Shown: positions 36,722 through 47,545 of the stretch, one piece after another
Position numbering within the stretch: position 1 is the first letter of the stretch
Layout: each line of letters starts with the position of its first letter
Assembly (NCBI GenBank): GCA_034440575.1
Contig: JAOTOL010001450.1
Location: 186,001 to 250,000, forward strand
Origin: Imbricaverruca yamaguchii
Taxonomy: Eukaryota > Arthropoda > Thecostraca > Neoverrucidae
Direction of reading: 5' to 3'
Length of the DNA: 64,000 nucleotides
Notes under the pieces: generated by a model
The model's input: the letters and a program-made list of their open reading frames with translations, nothing else
The model's database searches: none
Told to the model about the DNA's origin: nothing
Program-made: the position numbers and the translations under genes

Positions 36722-36747
36722 TTTGTGGGTGCACATGCACCCACAAA
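36722..36747. other. Near-perfect palindrome, 12-bp arms
   Basis: TTTGTGGGTGCA (36722-36733) and TGCACCCACAAA (36736-36747) are exact reverse complements around CA. A half-site GTGTGCACCC follows at 36764. Confidence 0.85.
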
Positions 36748-36865
36748 ACCAAATGTGTGCACCCAGAAGCACTGCTTGTTCATCGACAAAATGTGCGAGG
36801 GAACTGCGGGCTCTCTCCCCTACACATTGAATTCAGTTGTCAGCGTTAGTATCTCTGTCAATACA

Positions 36866-37049
36866 CAGAGGCCAAGAGATACCCACCCCACCCCTAATTA
36901 TCAATCAAAAATACACTAGATGAGACAAAAATGTGAAATTTCCCTCAAGCAAAACCCGAATATTTCGGCGCGCGAAGCGCAATCAAAGTGGTTACTGGTG
37001 CATGATATTTTTCGTCGGGCCCCTTAAGAATATCCTGGCTGCGCTGTGT
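36866..37049 (+). mobile_element. hAT-like MITE (family A), diverged copy
   Basis: Begins CAGAGGCCAAGAG and has a CACCCCACCCC block, CAAAAATACACTAGATGAG, TTCGGCGCGCGAAGCGC and finally TATCCTGGCTGCGCTGTG. The order equals that of the copy at 36150 read on minus. The two copies lie 510 bp apart in opposite orientation. Confidence 0.65.
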
Positions 37050-38410
37050 AGACTCCAAGAGAGCAGACTCATGTGAAGTAATATCATGCAATAGATGCAT
37101 CGCAGGTGTGTTCCCGACTTCGCTCCATGAACTACACAGCTACTCGCAAATCAACACTATTTGTGTGTTGTAGGTGACAATTAGCTACACTATGACGGTA
37201 CAAATATTTACCCATAATTAATGTATTAAGACTGTCATCTGTTTATTATGTTCAGCTTTGATTTCGAATGCATAATTCAACAATGTATAATTTAAGTATT
37301 TTTTATCCGGAAGTTCAATGGTTCGTTAGCATGGACACATATCAGTGGCTTTGCTTTGCAATCCGTTTATATTTGCTGCCTGGACAATAATAATGACGGC
37401 ATCAGCTTAATACATGGTACTTAACTTTTACTTGCTACAAAATTTTAGTTAGGTCATCCATAGGAATAATCAACAATATTGAGTCTCATATGGAGCCCTG
37501 GGGAACTACCATGGACAATAATATTGAACCAGACATTGTCGCGTTTCCTTAGTCAGCTGATATCGTTCATCGGACAGTCGTTTTGCTCATTCAGTATGTC
37601 TTGGCTAGAGTCTACTCCTGCAGTTTTGTGGACCAAAGATAAAGACTGCGAGAATGAATAGATTGCGAATGAATAGATGCCTCCTTCGAACTCGTCGGTG
37701 ACCCAACGAGTCCTGAGGAGAAATTGGAATTCATTTCACTCCGGTGTTCAGAATAGCTGAGAAAATGACTAGATCCTGGGCGTGATGCCGACGCCGGCAG
37801 GAGTCGATCTTTGCTTTTGCTTTTCTTTTCTATGATGGGGTTCTACACCGGGCGGCGGCACATAGACCCGAGTTCGATGAAGAGAGGAGCTATGCGTCGT
37901 ATTCTGCAACACCCACCCTCGAGTGTGAGCTAGACTGGTTACAGTCACCGCAGGCGCCGACAAATCCCAGCCGACTCCGTCCTGATTCAGGGAAGCGTTT
38001 CAGGCAGGTGCAAACGAGAATGTGTTCGCGATGGGGAGCTGCTTCTTCTTTACAACAATGCGCTGAAAAGTTGCAGGGGAGCCTAAAATGCCCTAAACAG
38101 GTAAGTGATGACATACAGAGGATACCACGAGTAGCTTCGGTTCAGGTTCAGAAAACCTGCGTGTGAGCTTCAAGAAACCGCCCACAACATGTGGGTAAAT
38201 AAGAACAAATTATTTGCGCATGTCTGTACCACTGTGTGCGAGAGCGAGCTGTGCAAGCAGGCAATGTGCAAGCATAGGTGAAGACTCTTATCCTCCTGGA
38301 GGGGCTCAAACAGCTCAAAAGTTTCTTCTCGGAACTGGTTCCAGTAACTGCACGATTACTACTCCAGTAACTGAACACGGCACCACATGGTGCAGCCCCA
38401 CCGATGAACT
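37050..38410. other. Unassigned sequence
   Basis: No gene or repeat is recognised. A cysteine-rich 74-codon minus ORF (37890-38114) has no family signature that I can name. Confidence 0.35.
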
Positions 38411-38418
38411 TTCACAAC

Positions 38419-38528
38419 ACTAGCCATACCCCAACACTATTCGCATGGCTAGTGCGAATAGTGTTGGGCGCTATTCGCACTAGCCATACCCCAACACTAT
38501 CCGCATGGCTAGTGCGAATAGTGTTGGG
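38419..38528. repeat. Two 50-bp copies of a nested palindrome
   Basis: Each copy contains ACTAGCCAT, then CCCAACACTATTCGC, ATGGCTAGT, GCGAATAGTGTTGGG. In copy 1 the 15-bp arms 38430-38444 and 38454-38468 pair perfectly around a 9-nt loop that is itself the complement of the flanking ACTAGCCAT. Across the copies, 38471-38487 pairs perfectly with 38505-38521 (17 bp) around a 17-nt loop. Copy 2 has one substitution (TCCGC). Several mutually exclusive folds are possible. Confidence 0.9.
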
Positions 38529-38974
38529 ACCGCAGCCCGGGCACCAGCCAGCCTGTGACCCGGAGCCAGGTCGATCAAAGTGAACTTAACCTCGGTCAGA
38601 AGAACAATTTTTGGACATGTTTCTAGTATATAAGATAGCACCATTATTGTGTGGCGACTGATGGCACGATAAAAGACAAAGCATACACCCAATCTTTCTG
38701 CAGGGCGCCATTCGTACCCAGTGAGGCAGCTGGTCTGCTGAGAGGGAGCCTCGGGTTGAAAAAGGTGGCTGAGCACTCGAGCGTCCTGGAGAGGCGCCTC
38801 TTTGCAGTTTTGCAGTTAGAGTGGCGCCGCATCTCCATGAGGAGGTCGCCAGCACCTAGAGTCCCACTGGATCCGGTTCTGCGTGGTATATTTTGTGTCC
38901 AGGTGCTGCATCTATACTAATAAGTATTTATCTCTAGCAAAGCTGTCGGAAAGCATTTCCTCAGAGGTTACGGC

Positions 38975-39129
38975 AAACTGCCGGTGTTAGCCGGAGGCAC
39001 GGGGTTCGATTCCCCGCGATGCCCGCCCTTCCTGCCAGGGTGAGAGGCAGGCGACGCCATATGGCCTCGCTGCTGAGTGCGTCGTAAAGCCACAATCCAA
39101 TCCACAATCCAATCCAAACTGCCGGTGTT
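38975..39129 (+). mobile_element. tRNA-derived SINE (family 2), 5'-truncated, with 14-bp target duplication
   Basis: AAACTGCCGGTGTT at 38975-38988 and 39116-39129 flanks a 127-bp insert. The insert keeps a perfect T-arm/B box (CGGGGTTCGATTCCCCG) but lacks the A box, so it was truncated at the 5' end on insertion. The body has GAGAGGCAGGCGACGCCATA and GAGTGCGTCGTAAAG. The tail is a short tandem repeat of CCACAATCCAATC. Confidence 0.88.
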
Positions 39130-39410
39130 GCATGCTCGCCGCCACAAGAGCTCATCGAAGACGTCTATGGTCTTCAGCGTGATGTAGGTCCAGGTCAGCA
39201 TTTCCCCTGTGCCGATGTTCGCCGCCACAAGAACTCATGAAAGACGTCCGTGGTTATCAGCCTGATGCATGTCGAGGTCAGTATTTCCCGTGCGTCAATA
39301 CCAGATCTGCTGCATGCTTGCTGTCACAATAACTCATCAAAGACGTCTGTAGTTTTCAGCCTGATGCATGTCGAGGTCAGTACTTCCCATGCACAATATT
39401 AGATATGCTG
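39130..39410. repeat. Degenerate tandem repeat, 83-100 bp, 3 copies
   Basis: GCCGCCACAAGAGCTCAT (about 39138), GCCGCCACAAGAACTCAT (about 39221) and GCTGTCACAATAACTCAT (about 39319) start units. Each continues with AAGACGTC-GT-GT-TTCAGC and GATG-A-GTCGAGGTCAG-TTCCC. Confidence 0.8.
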
Positions 39411-40610
39411 CCATTACGGATTGGTATCACATTTCTTCATACGCCAGAACAAAGCGGAACTGGAGACACATTTTAAGTTTTTGTTCACTTTTGGGATTTA
39501 GTGCACGGCATGCTAAGGCTGATGATTAGAGCCAGACATTGTGAGCAGCACTAAAAACCTGCCGTAATGTCTCCACTTGCTGTTTTCCCCTTGCACTCAG
39601 TACGCTGCAGCTTCATTGTATTATTCAGACGGGTATGCATTGATTTGGTCTGGTATCATTAATTATAACGGCAATATTTGGGGAAGAGTAGAATCTGTAT
39701 ATAGACACAACTTTTTAGTTGGGTTCAAAAATGTAACGAATGCCCATATGTAACGAACGAAGAATATGAATCTACCCATATCTGGCCAGATTAAGGTAAA
39801 GTTGGAATACTCGTACCTTCCCATGGACGAATCATTGTTGTTTTAGTCTGCCGTCCTTGAGCTGATAAACCGTTTTCATGGATTGACATTCGTCTTTTGC
39901 GAACTGGTGCCCTTTACTTGCTATACGTGCTATGTTATATGGACTTGTTTTTCATGCGAACTCTTGACAGACGAGCTTTTGCACACACAATTTTGTCCGA
40001 TGAGCTATTGCCAAACCAGCTTTCCGCGTGGGCGCGAGACGAATGTTGTCGTCCCAAATGTGTGGCTTAATTATATGTGACGAGAACGAACGAATGTACG
40101 GCAGCTCACTCTGCATACTAAACGTGCATACATGTTCTATATACTCAACACGCACACTATAAGCTATGCGCCTAAACAAGTAAAGGTGAATGTAGAGTAT
40201 GTCAATCACAGCTGAATACAATGCCCGTATGCTCAGACATAGCGGTAGAGTGAATGAACAAGCAGAATGTGGTTTTCTGCAGGGCTAATAGACGAAGTTG
40301 TATGCACGGTTATATGAACCTGGCACGCGACGGTTTCGACAGACGAGAAAATCGAATAGCTGGCATACGTTCCGAAGTGTCAACCTTTATGCCAGCTGCA
40401 TGCGTATGCCGATCAGACGCTGCTGAGGTCTGGAAAAGACCAAGCCATCCGCCGGAAGCTGACCTGCTGATATCAGTTGGTGTGTTCACGAGTCCACCAT
40501 TCTGTCTCCCGTTCCCGAAGTGGATAGTGGCATCTTGGTGGTTATTCGTTTTTACGACACGTCGACCGTTGAGTCAGGTAGCGTCGCCAATCTCTCACGC
40601 CGATTGGTCA
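39411..40610. other. Unassigned sequence
   Basis: No gene is recognised. A 126-codon plus ORF (40254-40634) has no motif that I know. Confidence 0.35.
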
Positions 40611-40614
40611 CGAG

Positions 40615-40700
40615 CGAAGAGTAGCGACAGGTGAGGCTCGAACCCACAATGTTCCGATTGTGAGACGGGCAACTTACCCCTAGACCACTGGTCCCACATA
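40615..40700 (-). mobile_element. tRNA-like SINE head or tRNA pseudogene (family 5)
   Basis: On minus, CAGTGGTCTAGGGGTAAG (A box and D arm) and GTGGGTTCGAGCCTCAC (T arm with B box) are correctly spaced, with CCCGTCTCACAATCGG between. The acceptor ends GGGACCA and CTGTCGC do not pair, so a functional tRNA is unlikely. Confidence 0.5.
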
Positions 40701-41412
40701 GTAGCACCTTGCAGTCGACTATATAAATGCAGTTGTTCAACTGCTAGCGAAACATACACAGAGCGGTGCTGAATATAAAGAGACTGCTAAGAACGGACAT
40801 AGTGAACGCTCACAGTGCATACTCGTACGGAACAGGCATCACTGACATTTGGCCCCAGCTCGAATCCGTGAATCAATTATTATGAAGGTTTGAAGGACAG
40901 CACACAATATCTGCGATCGGCATCGTGACCAGTGTTCTGCCGTTGGTGTTTTTGTTTAAGTGGCTTGGAAAACACGTCAGGGCTGTTTGTGGTCTCTCAG
41001 TTGGGCGTAGAGTCTCAGGACCGCGCTGGAACCAGGAGACTGGAGGACATGGTAGGATTTATGCTTCAGAATCCTCGATTTGAAGAAGAAAAATTTGCGA
41101 CATTCCAAGTCTGAGAGGATACGATTTTTTTTCTTGTCCCTTCTTTGCAGTCGGCATTGGGCATGGTTAAAAACAGCAATGAGGTTTCAATCCTTTTGAA
41201 ACAACTTTATTTATATCGTGGCAAAAAAGAGTGGATGATTTTCTGGAGAAGGCAATGTTCTTGATGCTCAATATCCGGGACAAGGCGGTGTTTGGACTGC
41301 CAGGATTACGAGGGTTCGCTCTGCTGGAGGGTCTCCCACCGGCCGAGATAAAATATTTTGCATTGAGCTGTATCTTCATGACCTTCGTTTCTAGTATGCT
41401 TATGGGTTTGTA
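40701..41412. other. Unassigned sequence
   Basis: No gene is recognised. A 60-codon plus ORF at 41231-41413 ends at the edge of the 72-bp array. Confidence 0.35.
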
Positions 41413-42533
41413 GACGTGGCGCCACTATCGATGGCACCTCTCCTATCCGTCCTGTCCGTCCTTGACCTTCTCTCTAATGACGTCTGACGTAGCGCCACCA
41501 CCGGTGACACCTCTACTATCCGTCCTGTCCGTCCTTGACCTTCCTGTAATGACGTCTGACGTGGCTCCAACATAGGTGACACCTTTCCTATCCGTCCTGT
41601 CCGTCCTTGACCTTCCTCTAATGACGTCTGACGTGGCGCCACCATCGGGGACACCTCTCCTATCCGTCCCGCCTGTCTTTGACCTTCACTCTAGTGACGT
41701 CTGACGTAGCGCCACCATCGGGGACACCTCTCCTATCCGTCCTGTCCGTCCTTGACCTTCCTCTAATGACGTCTGACGTGGCGCCACCATCGGGGACACC
41801 TCTCCTATCCGTCCTGTCCGTCCTTGACCTTCACTCTAATGACGTCTGACGTGGCGCCACCATCGGGGACACCTCTCCTATCCGTCCTGTCCGTCCTGAC
41901 CTTCACTCTAATGAGACTATCCGTCCTGTCCGTCTTGACCTTCACTCTAGTGACGTCTGACGTAGCGCCACCACCGGTGACACTCTCTCCTATCCGTCCT
42001 GTCCGTCCTTGACCTTACTCTAGTGACGTTGACGTAGCGCCACCATCGGGGACACCTTCCTATCCGTCCTGTCCGTCCTTGACCTTCACTCTAATGACGT
42101 CTGACGTGGCGCCACCATCGGGGACATCTATCCGTCCTGTCCTGTCCTTGACCTTCACTCTAGTGACGTCTGACGTAGCGCCACCATCGGGGACACCTCT
42201 CCTATCCGTCCTGTCCGTCCTTGACCTTCACTCTAATGACGTCTGACGTGGCGCCACCATCGGTGACACCTTTCCTATCCGTCCTGTCCGTCCTTGACCT
42301 TCACTCTAGTGACGTCTGACGTAGCGCCACCATCGGGGACACCTCTCCTATCCGTCCTGTCCGTCCTTGACCTTCACTCTAATGACGTCTGACGTGGCGC
42401 CACCATCGGTGACACCTTTCCTATCCGTCCTGCCTGTCCTTGACCTTCACTCTAATGACGTGTGACATGGCGCTACCATCGGTGACACCTCTCCTATCCG
42501 TTGTGCCCGTCCTTGACATACACTCTAATGACT
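41413..42533. repeat. 72-73 bp minisatellite, about 15 copies
   Basis: Units start GACGTCTGACGTGGCGCCAC at 41479, 41551, 41623 and 41696, spaced 72-73 bp, with ACCATCGGGGACACCTCTCC and CCTTGACCTTCACTCTAATG later in each unit. Most units contain GTGACGTCTGACGTAG or ATGACGTCTGACGTGG. Some are shortened by deletions (near 41900, 42030 and 42130). Confidence 0.95.
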
Positions 42534-42559
42534 TAAGCTGACACTCCTGCTCTCTAGCA

Positions 42560-43400
42560 CACCGCCAGTGGCACTCAGAGCCGGTCGTCAGCGGTGCCCA
42601 CCCACGCCGAGGCCCTCATCAACACCACTCGTGCGCCCCGACACCGTCGCCGACACCACTCAGCCAGCGCGGCTGCTGCCAGCTGCGGCCGTCCGCTCCG
42701 GCGCCCTCCCCGCGCCTCCCGTCCGCTCCAACACCCCCGACCACGCTCGCCATTGGGCCACCCTCCGGGCGATGACCCCCCCCCCCCCACCCGCCCTCGG
42801 TGTCTCGCTCAGCGCAACTGAAGTTGGCGGACAGAGCGCGCCGGCCTTCGAGTTTCTTCCGTCGGAGCCTGCGGCCCGCGCCTGTTGGCGGAAATATTCA
42901 TTACGCAGTCTAAGTGACTCTTGAATTCTTAGAAGGCAAGCCAATTTTTACCCCTTCTGCTGTTATCTCGACGGAATTGGCATCGATCATAGCCGGGGCG
43001 GCGGACCGCGTCGCCTTTTACAGTCGGTCTGCTATGAAAATCTTAATAAAACCCGTCTGTTGATAGCCCGCCTCTGCTCGGCCGCCGCCGGAGCTGCCAC
43101 TAATATAACGCAGAGGCGACGCCAGCCGGCAGGCCGGGGATGCAGAGGCGACGCTAGGCGCCCGGTCGGGCAGGCAGGCGTCCATTCTCGGCCGGTGCTG
43201 GTGCTGCTTCTCGAGACGACAAAGTGCGACCGTGGTGTACGTCCGCCGCTATGGACGCTGTGTTGTTGGTGTCGCAAACGTCGTCGTCGACGCGCTCAGC
43301 AGCGAGGTTGTGGTGCCGCCGCTGCCCGTCATCGTCGGCTGCGACGGCCAACTCTGGTCCGACGTGGCGCGGAAGGGTGTCTCACTGCTCCTCTCGCAGC
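42560..43400. promoter_or_regulatory. CpG-rich segment with central AT-rich core
   Basis: Two CpG-dense blocks (42575-42870, 43050-43400) flank a 170-bp AT-richer core with AAATATTCATTACGCAG and AAAATCTTAATAAAACCCG. ORFs in all frames come from composition. Inferred regulatory or conserved element. Confidence 0.35.
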
Positions 43401-43680
43401 TCCCGTTTGATTTTCTGTCTGTCTGTCTGTTTGTCTATCTTTCCTCTGATCGAACTACTTCCTTCGCCACCTCGGTATCTAGTCTTGTATCTTGCACTCC
43501 CTTACTATTTCTTTTCATTCCCTCCTCTTTTTCAGTGTATGCTTTCTCTCCTCTCTCCATGCTCTCCTCTCTTCATTTTCTCTCTCTCTCTTTCTCTCGC
43601 TCTCGCTCTCGCTCTCTCTCTTCTGCTCTCGCTCTCTCTCGCTCTCTCTCTCTCTCTCCCTTTCTCTCGACCAAACTTTC
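43401..43680. repeat. CT-rich low-complexity tract
   Basis: (CTGT)n at 43417-43432, then CTCT and CGCTCT repeats to about 43670. Long serine/leucine ORFs crossing it are artefacts. Confidence 0.85.
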
Positions 43681-44121
43681 TCACTCTATTGCCCTCCTCG
43701 AACGTCACAACGAAGACTCTCTTTGTTTCCTTATTCAGTCTCAGTCAATATTTCTCCCTCTGCGATCTATTCCACCTGATCAATTTCCAATGCCTCTGTT
43801 TAGCATGCAAATAGCTAAAACGAACTGAATGGCCAAATTTGCATTCTGAAGTATTCGTGTCATCCAATTCCAGCGCGAATTCTGCCGATGATCTCCGTGC
43901 CGGGCGGCCCCCGCCTCGCGACACACACACACTGTGCGACGCAGAAGGCACCTTCTGTCGCCACTCTGCAGAGGCGAAGTCTTCAGTCGAAAGTCGTCAG
44001 TAGCCAGTGTGCCGCGGTTCTGGGGGAGGGGTGTTCTGTGTGTCATAGTCCGTGCGACAACACCGTTGATGATCCTCTCGTCTGGGATCCGACACACTGC
44101 ATTGTGTGAACCCTGACTTCG

Positions 44122-44420
44122 AGCTGTGGTGGCCATGACAATGAGCAGTGACAGCTCTGACAGCTCTGACAAGTAGTGACAGTTTTAACATGGAGTGGCA
44201 GCTTTGACGACAGACAGCGAGAGCTCTGACGACAAGCTGTGGCAGATGTGATAAGTTATGACGGCTCTGCTGGTAAACTTTGACAGCTCTGACGAGAAAC
44301 TGGCAGCTCTGACAACCTGTGGCGGCTCTTACAAGCTATAACAGCTCTGATGACAAGCTGTGGCAGCTCTGGCAAGCTGTGGCGGCTCTGACGAAAAGCT
44401 GTGACGGTTTCGACGACGAA
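44122..44420. repeat. Degenerate minisatellite, GACAGCTCTGAC-type
   Basis: CAGCTCTGAC and AAGCTGTGGC motifs alternate about every 24 bp over 300 bp, with many substitutions. An old array. Confidence 0.8.
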
Positions 44421-44649
44421 CAAAGGGAGCTGCAGCGGCGAGATGCGGCTGCTCTGGCCTCGAGAGTGGCGGCGCTTCGAAGCTCTTTGGAGCTTCGGAG
44501 CTCTTCGGAGCTCGGTGAAAGTTCCGGTCGTTGTCATTGCGATCTTGAGCCATGCCATGTGCGGTCTTACATGTGACTTCTGAGCATTGTATGCAAGCGT
44601 GGATCTGAGGATTGCAAGGAAAGTAGCCGATAGGATTTTGTGCTAAAAT

Positions 44650-44688
44650 CTGAGGTGCTTAGGTCCTTACAAGACCTGAGCACCTCAG
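44650..44688. other. Hairpin, 16-bp arms, 7-nt loop
   Basis: CTGAGGTGCTTAGGTC (44650-44665) and GACCTGAGCACCTCAG (44673-44688) are reverse complements with a single mismatch, which is G-U in RNA. The loop is CTTACAA. Confidence 0.8.
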
Positions 44689-45114
44689 GACCTGATGACT
44701 CAGCGTATGAGTACATGGAAAGAGTGAATCAAACAACCTTCCATACACCCATTCAGATCATATTACCCTGGTAGTGAGAAAGCGGTGACATTGCTATGGG
44801 ATCGCAGACACAGCGAGGTTGCCGACCTTCACGCAACACACATGGTAGAGTTTCCATCTGTCGGCGCTTCTGCAGGGCACTCTTGTTAACGCGCTGGCAG
44901 ATTCCCCACTGTGCCATGTTGTGCGCAAGGCGGGGTGGGGGAGGGCTATCCCGATGTTTCTCTGGCTCGGTGAACAGATGACTGTTCCGGTAGCACGAGA
45001 CGAGGCCGTGCCTTCGAAGCGAGCCACCTGACCGAAAGATATGCTGGGACGCATATATGAGCGTGTATCTGGTATCTGGATGGTCGGACAGCCTTAGTCG
45101 CGTGGCACGGCGAA

Positions 45115-45240
45115 CACTGGGATTGCTGTCAGCTCCTGAATAAGAGCCGGTCGAGAAGTCTGCCCGGGGACAGATTTGAACCAGGGACCTCTCACACTCG
45201 TATCACGAACATCAGCCGACTGCGCCAACGTGAAGAGACA
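45115..45240 (-). mobile_element. tRNA-derived SINE (family 6)
   Basis: On minus, TTGGCGCAGTCGGCTGATG (A box) and TCCCTGGTTCAAATCTG (B box) are spaced about 35 bp apart, followed by a body starting TCCCCGGGCAGACTTCTCG. No target duplication was identified, and the 3' end is uncertain. Confidence 0.5.
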
Positions 45241-45429
45241 CAGCTGGCGAAATCTGCTGGGAACAATGTTCGTTCTGTGTGCGATCAACTGCAATTGCAA
45301 ATCAGCATAGCTGTCGTCCACTTATTGCGAACGCAAGCGACCCGGAACACAGTTCCCAACATTCAAACACAAGACCTCCGCACCTGGCGTTTTCTGGCAG
45401 CACGACGAGCCTGTCTTGTTCCAGCGGGA

Positions 45430-45930
45430 TCGGCGATGTACCCCCGTCCCCCCGCCCGATCCCATCGTCCCCGTGTCAGAGCCGATCGGGCGCCGGTGGC
45501 CGCCCCATAGTGTCTCCTGAATGGGCGCCGCCGCGCCGGCCCGTGCACTCCACACGCCGCCCGACGACGGCCACACCAAATTAGCATTATAATGTCTCTC
45601 CTTTGGCGCGCCGAAAGAAGGGATGAATTTATAGCGGCGAAGAAAGCGGAGGGGCGCAGCTGCCGTCGGCCGCGCCGGTCCCGCAGGCGGTCTCGATTTG
45701 TCCGGGGAGCCATCGCCGAGCGCCAATTAGCCGGCGGACTTTTTCCGGACCACTATTTCTTCATTTAAATCCCCCGTCGGCCGCGCGGCCCATTCATTAC
45801 CGACGGGAAATTACAACTTTTCCTATTAAAACAGTGGCGCGCGCGCGGGCGGCCGGAGGGCGGCGCTTTGTGGCGCGGCCGCGACGGAAAGTTGGATCGC
45901 AGCCAGTCGTCATTAATTGCCGGTGCGATT
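45430..45930. promoter_or_regulatory. CpG-rich segment with many TAAT-type cores
   Basis: CpG-dense runs (GGCGCGCGCGCGGGCGGCCGG) alternate with AT cores: AAATTAGCATTATAATG, CCAATTAGCC, TCATTTAAATCC, TTCATTACC, AAATTACAAC and GTCATTAATTGCC. Six TAAT/ATTA-containing cores in about 350 bp is more than expected at this GC content. It resembles a developmental enhancer or CpG-island promoter, though this is inference. Confidence 0.4.
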
Positions 45931-46039
45931 GATTTTTGTGTCCGGCTCTGATCGGTTTTTGCCGGCTAACGATTGCGCTGTGTGGAGGACACGCCGGGCC
46001 TGGGTGCGTTTTGTGCGCCGTTTTGCCGACAATTTACTC

Positions 46040-46228
46040 CTGGTTGTGGGTGGTGGGGGCCCGGCGAGGGTGTGTCGGGCCGAAGGTGCGGAATTGTCCG
46101 CAGCTGTGGGTGGTGGGGGCCCGGTGGGGTGCGGGTTTACCCCCGACAGTGCGTGGTGGAGGTCCGGCGAGAGTTCAGCCGGCAGAAGTCGCGGAATTTC
46201 CCCAACTGTGGGTGGTAGGGGTTCGGCT
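46040..46228. repeat. GTGGGTGGTGGGGGCCCGG-type repeat, about 4 copies
   Basis: Related units start near 46044, 46105, 46148 and 46208 (TGTGGGTGGTGGGGGCCCGG and diverged forms), followed in part by GCGGAATT and CCGCAGCT/CCCCAACT. Confidence 0.65.
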
Positions 46229-46589
46229 GAATAATATTTGCCATATGCAAACCGTACACAGGTGAAATAACATACGAAGCGAGTCGATTGTCAGGAGGGC
46301 AGCCGTAATGAGCTCAGGGAGGAGCCTGTGTTGCAGGGGCTGACGCCGGTCAGCTTCCAACGGGAAAGGAAAGCCAAAACATCAGCCTCACGTGAATATC
46401 AATTGTTCCCGGCATCCCCTCGTGGCTGCGCCCCTGATTACGATCCCGCTCCCCGTCTGACTAATCGGCAGGCCACTGGCGTCTGCGGTGGCGGTGTTCG
46501 CGTGCTGCTGGTGCTGCTGTTGGTGCTGACGTGGTAGCCGGGGACTGATGGCCTGACCAGCCACGCCATGTCTGTGAGAAAAGTGTTGG

Positions 46590-47545
46590 GCCAGCCCGTC
46601 ACATGTCGTGCGTGACGACGGTGCCTGACGCCCCCGCCCCCGCCCGCGCCCCAGCCCAGTTGCCTGTTCCCACCATCCCGTACCCGCAGCTCAGCCGACA
46701 CGAGTTCTTTACGGCGCCGGCAGCACCCCCAAAACGCCGGCGGCATCACGGCAGGAGACGCCACGCCGCGTCCCGCGCCGCCACTGCCGCAGCGCGCAGA
46801 CTGCTCACTGCGCCGCCACTGTCGCAGCGCGCAGACTGCTCGTCACGTCGCGGCGGGGAGCGCCCGCGCCGACGGGTGATTTCCAATTTTCCCCTGAAAA
46901 AATGAGGAAACCTAATGGGCCGTCCGGTCGCGTCCTCCCCGCGCCATTATTTCAGCGGTGCATTTTTACTAGCAATAACGGCGCCGACGTTCTCCAACCC
47001 TAATCATAACTTATTGAAATGATTACGCCGGACGCCGGCGGAATGGTCTCCGGGGTGTCCGCGCAATTTGAGGCAGCCGATCTTTTTCATACACAGATTC
47101 ACAGCGGCGGTGCTGCCTCCGACAAGGCGTCCGCTGCCGCCGCTCGGTGCGTCCCTGCGCGCCCGCCGCGCGCCGTCCCGCCGCCCCGCTGTCACGGAGT
47201 GTACCCGTCTTCTTCGACGCTGTTTGTCAACTGCAGTTATTAAAAAATCGAAGCAGAAATGAAACGGCCCGAGGGCGAGCCGAGGCGAGACGGAACGGCG
47301 CGCCGCAAAGGGGACGAGAATGTGCGCGGCTTTTTATCGGCCGGTCGCATCTCGGGGTGTGCCACGGGCAGTCGCGGCCCGGCATGTCGAGTGGGGGAAT
47401 GCGCCGATGCGCCGGAATGTGCGCCGTCCACGTAACGCACACGCACGCGGCGAGAGCGCGTGCGTGCCGCGCACGGGATTCCGCGCATAGCGGTGGCGGC
47501 TTCCGGGCGAAGATTGCGGCTGCGGGCTCGCCATGAGTCTGCCTA
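46590..47545. promoter_or_regulatory. Large CpG-rich segment with AT-rich core
   Basis: About 950 bp of CpG-rich sequence is split at 46900-47030 by an AT-rich core (GCCATTATTTCAGCGG, CTAGCAATAACGG, CCTAATCATAACTTATTGAA, ATGATTACGCC). ORFs on both strands lack domains. Likely the same class as the 45.4-45.9 kb segment. Confidence 0.4.

Noticed and set aside
40615..40700. Functional tRNA gene on minus
   Set aside because: A and B boxes are present, but the acceptor ends do not pair and no clean anticodon arm forms.
41413..42533. CRISPR array (regular repeats)
   Set aside because: Units are contiguous with no unique spacers and the context is an animal genome. The same holds for the 43-, 38- and 27-bp arrays.
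43224..43828. 196- and 198-codon plus ORFs
   Set aside because: They join CpG-rich sequence to a CT-rich tract in two frames with no recognisable motif.
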